A stretch of DNA of 64,000 nucleotides from Candidatus Peregrinibacteria bacterium GW2011_GWF2_43_17 (GCA_000999315.1 LCFW01000001.1:1-64000), one strand, 5' to 3'; counted from the first letter of the stretch, positions 33,094 through 41,458 are shown. Numbers and translations: made by a program. Notes: generated by a model from the sequence alone, not told the origin.

Positions 33094-34390
33094 AAAATTC
33101 GGCATAGTACTGATTGTGATTTTTTTGGGAATATTTCTTGTTGTTGGAGTTGGTCACGATAATTTCTTATTAAAACTGCTTAAAGACGATGTTGCTTTTA
33201 CCGTTGTCGGTGTCACTCTATCTCCCGATACCACGCCTCCGGATACTCCTTTGGTATCGGTTTATTCCACATTGTGTGACAGTGTTGCGGGGGAAGTAAT
33301 TTTAATGATAACAAGCGAATACGATGCCGATATTTATATCAATGATCAGTATGTGGATACGGTTGAAGATTCGAATGGTGTTATGTACGCTACTCTTCCC
33401 CTGTCCGACGGGCTTAACTATTTTACGATTTACGCGATTGATCCCTATGACAACAGGTCCCTTTCCACCGAAATCTTAGTGCAATGCGGTTCCGGTGGCG
33501 GTACGAGTGGCGGTACGAGTGGCGGTACGAGTGGCGGTGGTGCAGGTGGAACCAGGTTTGATGGCGGATCCGACGGTGGTGGTGGCACTGATGATGGTGA
33601 ACCTGGTGATGGCGGATCCGACGGTGGTGGTGGCACTGATGATGGTGAACCTGGTGATGGCGGTACCGACGGTGGTGGTAGTGGCACTGATGATGGTGAA
33701 CCTGGTGGTGGCGGTACCGACGGTGGTGGTCCTCAAGAATATCCCGATATATCAGAGCCTTATTTTGGAGATCAAGATTGGGTTTGGGATGAATCAAGCT
33801 CGATCTGGTATGATTCGGATTTTATTGAAACGGTTTATGATGGTGACGGGAAGGTGTCTTTCGATTGGAGTAAATTTCAATGGCAGGATTACGGATGGTC
33901 GTATTCCGGGTGGGAGGAACAAAGCGATGATGTTGCAGATCCCGTTTTTAGTGTGAACGAATATGTTGCCACTTCAAATTGGGAATTTTACGAGGGAAGT
34001 TTCAGTATTTACGGGCATGATCAAGAAAGTGTCGTTGTACAAGGGGACTTCTTGTTCGGTGATTATGCGTGGCAACAGCAGTATATAGGATTGTCTCCGG
34101 GTATGTACGATGTCGCGATTAATCCAAAAGCCGCTCTTACCGTAATTATAAGAAGTGTGGAAATACGGCAAGATGTTGTCGTTTATAATTTCGGAGATAA
34201 TTTCGAAGTAGTGCTTGGCGATTTGTATGATGATAATGTTATCAATGCTCTTGATATGGCCGTTATGATTGACGAATATCAATCCGAGGGTGATTATATT
34301 TCGGATTTAACCGGAGACAGCGTCATCAATTCTCTGGATTTGGCAATTTTAATTTCCAATTACTATATGCAAGGTGATGATTCTATGTAA
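33068..34390 (+). CDS. Secreted/anchored protein with Gly-rich repeats and C-terminal dockerin-like domain
   Basis: 440 residues. A signal anchor (about 11-28) precedes an Ig/fibronectin-like domain (about 55-140). Next is a Gly/Asp/Glu repeat linker (about 142-222, unit GGSDGGGGTDDGEPGD), then an aromatic-rich beta domain (about 225-375). The last 60 residues contain two tandem EF-hand-like repeats, GDLYDDNVINALDMAVMIDE and SDLTGDSVINSLDLAILISN, with the spacing of type I dockerins; calcium positions 3 are Tyr and Thr. The first start overlaps the preceding gene by 26 bp; ATG 33083 is an alternative. The next gene encodes a cohesin-like protein. Confidence 0.75.
   Translation: MESLRMFSKKFGIVLIVIFLGIFLVVGVGHDNFLLKLLKDDVAFTVVGVTLSPDTTPPDTPLVSVYSTLCDSVAGEVILMITSEYDADIYINDQYVDTVEDSNGVMYATLPLSDGLNYFTIYAIDPYDNRSLSTEILVQCGSGGGTSGGTSGGTSGGGAGGTRFDGGSDGGGGTDDGEPGDGGSDGGGGTDDGEPGDGGTDGGGSGTDDGEPGGGGTDGGGPQEYPDISEPYFGDQDWVWDESSSIWYDSDFIETVYDGDGKVSFDWSKFQWQDYGWSYSGWEEQSDDVADPVFSVNEYVATSNWEFYEGSFSIYGHDQESVVVQGDFLFGDYAWQQQYIGLSPGMYDVAINPKAALTVIIRSVEIRQDVVVYNFGDNFEVVLGDLYDDNVINALDMAVMIDEYQSEGDYISDLTGDSVINSLDLAILISNYYMQGDDSM
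33498..33730 (+). repeat. Tandem Gly-rich coding repeats
   Basis: Three 12-bp units (GGTACGAGTGGC) are followed by a 48-bp unit at 33560-33607, 33608-33655 and 33656-33706 (with 3 extra bases) and a partial fourth. All are in frame and encode a flexible linker. Such tracts expand and contract by slippage. Confidence 0.85.
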
Positions 34391-34404
34391 ATAATTAAAT
34401 AAAT

Positions 34405-35451
34405 ATGAAAACAAAAATAATGTCTTTTATCAAGTATATGTCGTGGAGGTTGCCGATTGCCATGTTTATTATTGTAAGTTTTGTGCCAAATGCCGCGGCG
34501 GCAAGGTTTTATCTTGAGAGTGTTACCGACATGGTTCAAGGCTGTCCCGCTACGGTTGCCGTCATGATCGATACGGAGAATTCCGATGTTTTGGCGGCCG
34601 ATATGGCGATTACTTACGATGCCGATGAGCTTATGCCGAGCGAAATCAGAGTGGGGGATGCTTTACCCATGCAAGTTTTCAATCAAATTACCGGTGATCA
34701 AATTCAATTTAGCGCTTCGAGAGAGCCTGTAACCGGTAGTTTCAACGGCGTTGGGATTTTTGGATATATTGATTTCGTTGCCGGATATGCCGACGGCGGA
34801 AATTTTCTTTTTTCATCCGATTTGGAATTCGATAATGTTATTGCAAGCTCAAACATCGTGAATGTTATTACGGGAATCGAGAGTATGCTGTTCCAGTTTA
34901 GAGATAGGTACAACGTTGACGTGGATGGTGTCGGTTTTTGTACGGTTGATGCCATTCCTCCGACAGTTTCCCCGATCAGTCCCGCGGATTTGTCGGTCGG
35001 CAATGCTCTCGATACGGATGTGGTTTTTTCTTTGGAGGATGATCGTGTCGGTGTTGATATGGATACATTAAACTTTACCATAGACGGGATTTCTTATGAT
35101 CGGTTATCGGATCAAGTTAATATAACGGAGGATGACGGGGTTTTCCTTGTGGAAGCGAATCCCGATGCGAATTTCGATTTGGGCAAAGATATTGTCGTGA
35201 GTGTATATGTTTGCGACAACAATGACGAGCCCGACCCGAATTGCGTCACCGACAGTTACAGCTTTATTGCCGATAAAGATTTGTTGTCGGAGCCGGTTGC
35301 CAAAATTGTTGAATTCGAAAAATTGCACGGAAGTTCCAATGATTGTTGCGACACCTGCGCGCAAATATTGTTTCCGTGGTGGATATTATTGATATTGCTG
35401 GTATTGTTGATTTCGAGTTGGCTTTATATTTTAAAACTTAAATCCAAATGA
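34405..35451 (+). CDS. Membrane-anchored cohesin-like protein
   Basis: 348 residues. A signal peptide ending near PNAAAA is followed by a cohesin-like beta-sandwich at about 35-170 (TVAVMIDTENSDVLAADMAI, YDADELMPSEIRVGDALP, then GVGIFGYIDFVAG), matching the cohesin order of strands. A second Ig-like domain spans about 187-298. The tail has CCDTC, a membrane span (WWILLILLVLLISSWLYILK) and a basic end, which anchors the protein with its domains outside. Adjacent to a dockerin-like protein, it may be the receptor of that partner. It overlaps the next gene by 4 bp. Confidence 0.72.
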   Translation: MKTKIMSFIKYMSWRLPIAMFIIVSFVPNAAAARFYLESVTDMVQGCPATVAVMIDTENSDVLAADMAITYDADELMPSEIRVGDALPMQVFNQITGDQIQFSASREPVTGSFNGVGIFGYIDFVAGYADGGNFLFSSDLEFDNVIASSNIVNVITGIESMLFQFRDRYNVDVDGVGFCTVDAIPPTVSPISPADLSVGNALDTDVVFSLEDDRVGVDMDTLNFTIDGISYDRLSDQVNITEDDGVFLVEANPDANFDLGKDIVVSVYVCDNNDEPDPNCVTDSYSFIADKDLLSEPVAKIVEFEKLHGSSNDCCDTCAQILFPWWILLILLVLLISSWLYILKLKSK

Positions 35452-35990
35452 AAAAGAAGATTTGTTTCATTTGGATTGCGGCTCAAGCTTGTTTATTTGT
35501 AACGGTTTTTATCGTTCATGCGCAAACCTGCGTCGGTGGTGGAGTGCTTTCCATTAATTCCGTACCCGTTTTGGAAAGTTTCGGGTCAGCGAATGTTGAC
35601 GTATACGATCAGGAATTGATCCATGTCTTTTCCGATTTTGTGCAGTTTGAAGATTCCAGAGCCGTCGCGCAAAGTTTTACTCTTTATGTCTCAGTTACGG
35701 ATTTCGATGCCATATCTGTTGAAAATATTTCTATTATAAGCGATGAAGACGATATTATCGATTATAACGCGGAATGCGATAATGTAGAGGGCATTACGCT
35801 TCAGCACACTTCGTTTTCTTCATTTGTTGATACGGATAACGATGGGGTCTCTGACAATAAGGCGTTGGTTGTTGGTGATGACAGAACAAGAGTTGGCAAT
35901 TATTCAATAAAACCCAAAATCAAACTTGTTGTTCCTGGTTCGTTATTGGCCGGTAATTACTCCTCGACTTTAACTTTTTCTATAATTTGA
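35448..35990 (+). CDS. Secreted WxL-like protein (FxL variant)
   Basis: 180 residues with a signal peptide ending VHAQ. The fold of WxL surface domains is recognisable by its two landmark segments: FEDSRAVAQSFTLYVSV, where WxL proteins have sDxRxxxxGWxLxxs, and PGSLLAGNYSSTLTFSI, where they have PxxxxxGxYxsxLTWxL. Both tryptophans are Phe (Phe77, Phe177). Between them is DTDNDGVSDN, a thrombospondin type 3-like calcium loop. WxL domains attach non-covalently to Gram-positive cell walls and to DUF916 partners; three DUF916-like genes lie just downstream. Ends 11 bp into the convergent gene. Confidence 0.7.
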   Translation: MKKKICFIWIAAQACLFVTVFIVHAQTCVGGGVLSINSVPVLESFGSANVDVYDQELIHVFSDFVQFEDSRAVAQSFTLYVSVTDFDAISVENISIISDEDDIIDYNAECDNVEGITLQHTSFSSFVDTDNDGVSDNKALVVGDDRTRVGNYSIKPKIKLVVPGSLLAGNYSSTLTFSII

Positions 35991-36678
35991 TTTTTTTCTT
36001 GTTGTTTCTTTGATTCATGATCGTTACGAACAATCCCGCAATGATTATTATAAGCCCCGTTATTATATATTTGTAGTATGAGATTCCCGTTGTATTTGTT
36101 TTTGTCGCTTCTTTCATTTCCAATTCTTCCAGGAACTGTACGAACTCTTCTTTGTCCACCACTTCGACTTTTACCCGAAGACCGTTTCGTATGACGCTAT
36201 TGATCGAGGTTCCTCCTTCGCTGTTTTCCGATGCGGAGATCGCATCACTAACGATAGCGGAAACTCCGCCCCAATATGTTCCGGTTGCGGTACCTTCCGG
36301 CAAGGTGAATGTCAATGTGATTGTCCCATATTCTCCCGGTTCAACGGTTACGGTTTTTGTTGAAAGGACGCCCCATTTTCCTATATGGCTTTGTTCTTTA
36401 GTATCGTCGGATAATGCGAAAAACCCATCCACTTCGGTTGTATTGCTGGCATCGTTTACGGAAACCGCGTATGAGTGGGTTTCCTCCGATAAATTAACGA
36501 CAAGGAAATCGTCCGATACGGATTCTCCCGGGGCGACTTTCAATTCGATATAAGGCGATTCGTTGGTTACAAAATCATCTCTTTGCAGGGAGAATGTTCC
36601 CGCCAATGCGATTGGTATTAGCATGCTTAACGATGTGCCGATTACCAACATTCCGACGAGGATTCGTTTTTTTGACAT
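35980..36678 (-). CDS. DUF916/WxLIP-like membrane protein 1
   Basis: 232 residues: signal peptide (about 1-27), an Ig-like domain with the DUF916 pattern (PYIELKVAPGESVSDDFLVV, GKWGVLSTKTVTVEPGEYGT, LPEGTATGTYWGGVSA), a second strand-rich stretch, one membrane span at about 201-221 and a basic cytoplasmic tail. In Gram-positives DUF916 proteins bind peptidoglycan and WxL proteins. Third of three paralogues in a row on this strand (12-bp gap upstream). Confidence 0.75.
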   Translation of the reverse strand: MSKKRILVGMLVIGTSLSMLIPIALAGTFSLQRDDFVTNESPYIELKVAPGESVSDDFLVVNLSEETHSYAVSVNDASNTTEVDGFFALSDDTKEQSHIGKWGVLSTKTVTVEPGEYGTITLTFTLPEGTATGTYWGGVSAIVSDAISASENSEGGTSINSVIRNGLRVKVEVVDKEEFVQFLEELEMKEATKTNTTGISYYKYIITGLIIIIAGLFVTIMNQRNNKKKIKL

Positions 36679-36690
36679 GTGAAAAACGGG

Positions 36691-37359
36691 TTAAAGTTTT
36701 TTAAAAAGCGATGGTTGTTGCGCGATTACGATAAAGATTAATGCGCCGATTGTTATTATTCCCGAATACAGCAAGTATTCCGGTACCTTGTTTCTTCCGA
36801 TCCATTTATCGTAGTGCTCTATTGTTCGAGGAGTATCGGTTACCGTAAGCAGGATTCTTGCTCCCGTTTCCAGCACGGTTACCAATTGCGTACCTTCTTC
36901 GTGAGGTACGACGTATGATCCAAACAATGCTCCGTAATATTCCTTATGGCTTGTGTTTTCCGGTATATCGATTTCGAAATTAACGGTTGTTTCTTCCTTG
37001 GGACCGAGTGTTATGATCGACTCGGATAACATTCCCCCCCACGAGCCTATATGTTCTTGAGTGTCATCATTGGTTTTCAAGGTGAAGTCTTTCAAGGTTG
37101 CTTCTTCCGTGGCGTCCGCAAATCTTAACGTGATTTCAACCGGCGTATTCTCGTAGTTTTTGATTATGAGGCTGTCCGAGATTTTCTCGCCGGGTTTTGC
37201 TTCATAGATGAACCAATAGGGATTCTCGGTATTCGGGTTGGTCGGTTTCAAGCCGATGCCTCCGGGGTTTCCTCGATCCGCGAAGACGTAAGCCAAAAGG
37301 CTTCCTATCAGAATCAATTCGATTATAACCAACAATATCAGTATTTTTTTTAATTTCAT
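36691..37359 (-). CDS. DUF916/WxLIP-like membrane protein 2
   Basis: 222 residues built like its neighbours: N-terminal signal anchor (about 6-26), an Ig-like domain with WFIYEAKPGEKISDSLIIKN, HIGSWGGMLSESIITLGPKE and IPENTSHKEYYGALFGSY, and a C-terminal membrane span (about 196-214). The conserved G-W-G and PGE motifs are shared with the 36678 protein, which shows paralogy. Second of the three; 12 bp after its upstream neighbour. Confidence 0.75.
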   Translation of the reverse strand: MKLKKILILLVIIELILIGSLLAYVFADRGNPGGIGLKPTNPNTENPYWFIYEAKPGEKISDSLIIKNYENTPVEITLRFADATEEATLKDFTLKTNDDTQEHIGSWGGMLSESIITLGPKEETTVNFEIDIPENTSHKEYYGALFGSYVVPHEEGTQLVTVLETGARILLTVTDTPRTIEHYDKWIGRNKVPEYLLYSGIITIGALIFIVIAQQPSLFKKL

Positions 37360-37371
37360 TTCAGTTGGTTT

Positions 37372-38532
37372 TTATTTTTTCGACGGTGGTATCAGTACTG
37401 TTGTTCCTTTGGGTATTTCGTAAGGCGCTTTGATTTTATTTATTTTCGCGAGCAGTTTCCAGTCCACATTGTTTGTTTTTGCAAGTTCCAGTACGCTCTC
37501 ATCTCGCGACACGATTACTCTTTTACAGTTTTTCACGAGTGTCTCTTTTTTCCTTTCTCTTCCGTAAAGTATTGCGAATACTATTAGGAACAGTATGAAG
37601 CTGACCAGTAGTTCTTTTACGGGTATGATAATGAAGGTTATTGTTTTCTCCAGTGTTTCTTTTTCCGAACCTTCTTGGTCATCTCCCGACAATTGCGATA
37701 ACAGTAGGGATTTTTCATATTCGATTTGCGTTGTCGCTTTGAAATAACCTATTATCGGCGGCGCTTCTTCCCAAAGCAATATGGTCGGTTCTATGGAGCT
37801 GTTACCCGGAGTTGCGTTTAAACTTGTTTCTATCGTTTCCGATGAGAAGATGCTTTCCAAGGTTACCGTTGCATTACTTGCCACTGTTACATTCCCATCG
37901 TTTTCCAGCGTGTAAGTCAAATAATGTTGACCGTTATCGTTTACGGAATGTTCATAACCGGTCCAGCTAAAGTCCATTATGACATCCCCTTTTACCGTTA
38001 TATACATTCGCACACCTATGTTGATAACACTTTTCACGCTGGCGCCGCCGGACGAGACATCCTCTTCGGTATTTTTCTCGTCGGTTCCCGGACCGATCAA
38101 GAATCCGCCCGCGTAATCTCCCGGGCTTGCGTTTTCGGGTACCGTTAAGGTGAAAGAGCCTTTTACTTTTTCACCCGCATCCACCGTCATTGCGGTGGAG
38201 TCGTTAATTGTTATCCATTCTTGAATTCCACCTTCGCTTATGCCACAACCCAGTAGCGCAAAAGCTCCCTCCGATGTTGTTGTCGCCGTGGAAGGACAGA
38301 TGATGATGTTTTGCGCGTAATCGGCTCCGTTATAAATTTCGAAAGTATCTTCGATTGTTTCTCCCGGATTTAATTCGTATGTAAACCATGAACTGATTTC
38401 ACGTTCTTTGTCGCTTGTCGGCATGATGCCCATACGTTCCTGAGCCATTGCCGGCTGACCGGTAATGCAAAATAATATTGTGGCAATCGCTCCCGCGTAT
38501 GCCAATTTGAAAATTCCTGTCGTCTTTTTCAT
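37372..38532 (-). CDS. DUF916/WxLIP-like membrane protein 3 with terminal LysM-like domain
   Basis: 386 residues: signal peptide ending AMAQ; DUF916-like domain (about 45-185; SWFTYELNPGETIEDTFEIY, LTVPENASPGDYAGGFLIGP); a second beta domain (about 186-280) like the second domain of WxL-interacting proteins; a membrane span at about 306-327; and a C-terminal LysM-like module (RVIVSRDESVLELAKTNNVD, then IPKGTTVLIPP). With an N-terminal cleaved signal and one span, the LysM module would face the cytoplasm, which is unexpected for a peptidoglycan-binding motif. First of the three paralogues. Confidence 0.75.
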   Translation of the reverse strand: MKKTTGIFKLAYAGAIATILFCITGQPAMAQERMGIMPTSDKEREISSWFTYELNPGETIEDTFEIYNGADYAQNIIICPSTATTTSEGAFALLGCGISEGGIQEWITINDSTAMTVDAGEKVKGSFTLTVPENASPGDYAGGFLIGPGTDEKNTEEDVSSGGASVKSVINIGVRMYITVKGDVIMDFSWTGYEHSVNDNGQHYLTYTLENDGNVTVASNATVTLESIFSSETIETSLNATPGNSSIEPTILLWEEAPPIIGYFKATTQIEYEKSLLLSQLSGDDQEGSEKETLEKTITFIIIPVKELLVSFILFLIVFAILYGRERKKETLVKNCKRVIVSRDESVLELAKTNNVDWKLLAKINKIKAPYEIPKGTTVLIPPSKK

Positions 38533-38559
38533 TAGTTTTTGTTTTAAAAAATAAGTTTG

Positions 38560-38850
38560 TTATTCTTCGATTGTTATGCCGATCGTCGTTGTGTCTACGG
38601 AAAATCCTTGGCTCACGAACACATCTCCTTGCGATATGAAATGTTCGACAGGGGCCGGATCCGTTTCTTCCGCGGATTCATTCGGTATTGCCTCGAAAGG
38701 TGGCAGTATGTTGCTTGCAGTTTGCAAGTTTGTTTGCAAATTGCTTGATGTGGCATCTCCCGATTTTCCCTGCGTGTTGATCTCCACGGTTATTATGGCT
38801 ACGAAAGCCAAAGCGGAAACGAGAGCCGCGATAAGGGCTGTTCTGATCAT
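38560..38850 (-). CDS. Small exported protein
   Basis: 96 residues. An N-terminal hydrophobic segment (about 5-23) acts as signal or anchor, followed by a Ser/Thr/Asn-rich and Glu/Pro-rich region with no recognised motif. It starts the run 38850-35980 on the minus strand, 27 bp before the three DUF916-like genes, so it is probably part of that surface system. Function unknown. Confidence 0.65.
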   Translation of the reverse strand: MIRTALIAALVSALAFVAIITVEINTQGKSGDATSSNLQTNLQTASNILPPFEAIPNESAEETDPAPVEHFISQGDVFVSQGFSVDTTTIGITIEE

Positions 38851-38942
38851 GTTTTATATGGTTAATTGATTAACGGTTGTATGATAACGGGTTCCGTTTT
38901 TGTTTTCAAGTTGAAATCACATTTTTCAGAAGTTCCTTAAAC

Positions 38943-38973
38943 AAAAAAACCTCTCCGTCAAGTGAAGAGGTTT
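38943..38973 (-). terminator. Rho-independent terminator of the WxL-like gene
   Basis: On the minus strand AAACCTCT (38966-38973) pairs with AGAGGTTT (38947-38954), followed by a run of seven T (38943-38949). It lies 45 bp after the stop of the WxL-like gene, separating it from the 38850 gene. Confidence 0.8.
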
Positions 38974-39017
38974 TATTATGTTTCTTGCGAGCAAGTTTGT
39001 CTCAACTTTTCTTGAAC

Positions 39018-39602
39018 TTAAGATATGGAGTAAGTAATGGTTGACGTATATGTTCCCGCCGCTTGTGAGCCCGGGATTGTCACGTCTATGGTTGGTGTGA
39101 ACGTGCATGTGTCAACACGTACTACCGAAGTGTCTGCGGAGACTAAAGATTTGGCATCCGAGATTTCGCCTGTACCGGAGAACATTGCTACGGTGTTGTT
39201 TACTGTTACACCTGCAGTGCAGCCAGAGGATCCGACGGCTGTAAGAGTGGCATCGTTGTCACCGGACATTTCGAATTGTTGGTATGGGAAGTAATTCACC
39301 CCTGATGTGAAGTACTGAGCTGTGGCCACTAGAGAGTATCCGGCATTTGTAGATCTGAGATCTGAGAATTGTACCGGAGTGCTGAATGTTACGTCCCCAA
39401 GATCTTGAGAGCTGGTTGAAACGCTTGTGCCTGTGAAGTTAACGCTTGCAGGTACAGAATCGATCGTCAGTCCGGATATGCCTGAGATGACAACACTACT
39501 TGTCGTTTGCCCCGTTGTTGATGCGAAAGCGAAAGCGAAAAGCGTAACGTTTGCCATCAATGCGGCAACGATAACGAGGCCGCATAGTTTTTTGTTTTTC
39601 AT
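39018..39602 (-). CDS. Secreted WxL-like surface protein (YxL variant)
   Basis: 194 residues with a long signal peptide (cleavage near AFAS at about 28). The mature part is Ser/Thr-rich and beta-rich. WxL landmarks: FSDLRSTNAGYSLVATAQYF at 79-98 and IPGSQAAGTYTSTITYSIS at 176-194; the two WxL tryptophans are Tyr89 and Tyr191. Cys128 and Cys166 could form a disulfide. A perfect consensus promoter, a leader of about 105 nt and a dedicated terminator mark it as a highly expressed single gene, probably the main surface subunit recognised by the neighbouring DUF916-like proteins. Confidence 0.78.
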   Translation of the reverse strand: MKNKKLCGLVIVAALMANVTLFAFAFASTTGQTTSSVVISGISGLTIDSVPASVNFTGTSVSTSSQDLGDVTFSTPVQFSDLRSTNAGYSLVATAQYFTSGVNYFPYQQFEMSGDNDATLTAVGSSGCTAGVTVNNTVAMFSGTGEISDAKSLVSADTSVVRVDTCTFTPTIDVTIPGSQAAGTYTSTITYSIS

Positions 39603-39713
39603 TGTTTTGATGTTTTAATAAATGTGTTCCGGGGTTTTCACCCCTTTGTGAATGATTGTTGAGACAAATTGTCAAGGAACGTTTCGACCAGCTTTATTTA
39701 TGCTGATCATGTT

Positions 39714-39742
39714 ATTATAATACGGAAAATTATCATTGTCAA
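39714..39742 (-). promoter_or_regulatory. Perfect consensus promoter of the WxL-like gene
   Basis: Minus strand TTGACA (39737-39742), 17-bp spacer, TATAAT (39714-39719): consensus in both boxes and spacing. Predicted start near 39707. The leader contains a GGGGTGAAAACCCC hairpin. Confidence 0.9.
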
Positions 39743-39811
39743 TGCGGTATAATGGTAAATTTCCAACCGGTCTGTCAAAATAATTTTCTCGATTTTTTAA
39801 TCCAATCAATT

Positions 39812-41458
39812 ATGTCAGCCATGAATCCTGAATCGTTTCAAATGTCGGGATCGAAGCTGATGCGCTTGGCGGGAACTTGTTTGGTTATGAGCGGTTGCGG
39901 TGTTCCCGATCAAGGACCCGGACGTGCACCGCTTTCATTGGTTGAGGGGAATCGCGGAATAGAAATATACGATGTGGGTATGGCGTCTCATGTAACGGTT
40001 CCCGTTAAACAAGTTTACGTGCGCGATCTCGCGGGACTTACCGATGAGAACTTGGGTTCTTTGCCGTTTGAGCTTCAAGAATTATTGAAAGGTCCGAGAC
40101 AACAGGTTAGTCTTTTATTGCATGATGGAGATTTTAGAGAAAAAGATGAAAACGGAGATACGGTTGTTCATTACAGAGTCGGTATGCGTCTTGACGATAG
40201 CGGTTCGTCTCCGGTTCCTCCGGCACCGTTTGTCCAGTTTGTGCTGGAAGAAGGTATTGTTGCTAACGAAGTGACGCCCGATAGCAATCCGAACTTGGCG
40301 ATATGCGATGGTTGCGATCTTGTTTATCCCGCCGTCGCGCATCGTTTGAACGAGGAAACCGGAGAAACGGAAGCGTATCACATGGTTAGCGTAATGGGTG
40401 GTGATTTTTCGGAGTGTTCTTACGAGCCTTATATAAATGGGGAGCGTGTATGGGATCCCGTGTATGAAAATTGTGCGATTGTCAGTTGGCAACTTGATCG
40501 GAGCGAAGGCGCGGGCAGTGTGCCGCATAATACGCCGAACGGGGCGATGGCGTACAGTACTTATATGGAGCACGATGAAACGTTTACGACTTGCGGACGA
40601 GAAGATAATGTCGGATACCACGGTTCGTTTGCGATGGAACGTGGTAATACGGAAGAAGAGTTGTGTATTCCGGATTCCGAAACTCATACTTGGGAATCGT
40701 CTTTGAGTTTGGGTAATAATTCTCTCGATGTTTTGTTTTCGCCTCCCGAAGGTGATATGACCACGGCCGAGGGAGACGGAGTTGAAGCGCTGACAACCGG
40801 ATATCACAATGTGTTTTCCAATAACGAGATGTTGGAATGTGCGCGCAGTAGATTCCTTTTTGCCGGCGATGCCATGGAACAATTATCCGTTTATGATCCG
40901 GGTACGCCTTCTTCGGGCAATGACATGCATTGCCTTCGTCCGATACAGAATCATGATGGCGATATAATGGGGATAAGATTTGAAGCGGACAGTACGTTGG
41001 GCTGGCCGCTTGATAATGAATGGTACGCTCAATTTGCTAATTTGAGTACCGGTCAAGTGTTATTGAATGTCACTTCAAATCGCACGTTGCCGGAAACGGG
41101 AACCGATTTTTGCGGTAATGTGGCTTATATATCCGCTGTTAACGAGAGCGGAGTCAAAGTTTTATATGAAGTTTATCCGGAGGATAATCCGCCCGCGGAG
41201 TGTGATTTGAGGGGCGAAATTGTTGATACGGGCGATACAGGTGATACCGGCGAGATCGTTGATACTGCGGATACGGATGATACAGGTGATATTGTTGATA
41301 CGTCGGATACCGATAATGTTGTTGATACTGCGGATACTGGGAAAACCAACGACGATGAAGGTTGCGATTGCGGTTCGTCACATTTAAACGGAGCGGGATT
41401 GTCACCCTTGTTGCTTGGGTTTGCCGCACTTATAAGGAGAAAGCTCTACCGAATTTGA
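39812..41458 (+). CDS. Lipoprotein with DTGD linker and MYXO-CTERM-like tail
   Basis: 548 residues from ATG 39812 (ATG 39821 also possible; the frame is open to 39752 through a TATAAT box). A lipobox LVMSGC lies at about 23-28. The body (about 35-460) is Cys-containing, beta-rich and unrecognised. A Thr/Asp linker (VDTGDTGDTGE, DTADTDDTGD and similar, about 468-520) leads to a C-terminus with DEGCDCGSS, a hydrophobic stretch (SPLLLGFAALI) and RRK. This is the tripartite layout of MYXO-CTERM sorting signals of myxobacteria. Having both a lipobox and such a tail is odd. It ends 13 bp into the convergent gene. Confidence 0.7.
   Translation: MSAMNPESFQMSGSKLMRLAGTCLVMSGCGVPDQGPGRAPLSLVEGNRGIEIYDVGMASHVTVPVKQVYVRDLAGLTDENLGSLPFELQELLKGPRQQVSLLLHDGDFREKDENGDTVVHYRVGMRLDDSGSSPVPPAPFVQFVLEEGIVANEVTPDSNPNLAICDGCDLVYPAVAHRLNEETGETEAYHMVSVMGGDFSECSYEPYINGERVWDPVYENCAIVSWQLDRSEGAGSVPHNTPNGAMAYSTYMEHDETFTTCGREDNVGYHGSFAMERGNTEEELCIPDSETHTWESSLSLGNNSLDVLFSPPEGDMTTAEGDGVEALTTGYHNVFSNNEMLECARSRFLFAGDAMEQLSVYDPGTPSSGNDMHCLRPIQNHDGDIMGIRFEADSTLGWPLDNEWYAQFANLSTGQVLLNVTSNRTLPETGTDFCGNVAYISAVNESGVKVLYEVYPEDNPPAECDLRGEIVDTGDTGDTGEIVDTADTDDTGDIVDTSDTDNVVDTADTGKTNDDEGCDCGSSHLNGAGLSPLLLGFAALIRRKLYRI

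Noticed and set aside
33423-33797. His- and Thr-rich frames opposite the Gly-rich region, and a CRISPR-like look of the repeats
   Set aside because: The 12- and 48-bp units are adjacent without spacers and encode an in-frame linker on the plus strand, so this is a coding tandem repeat, not a CRISPR array.
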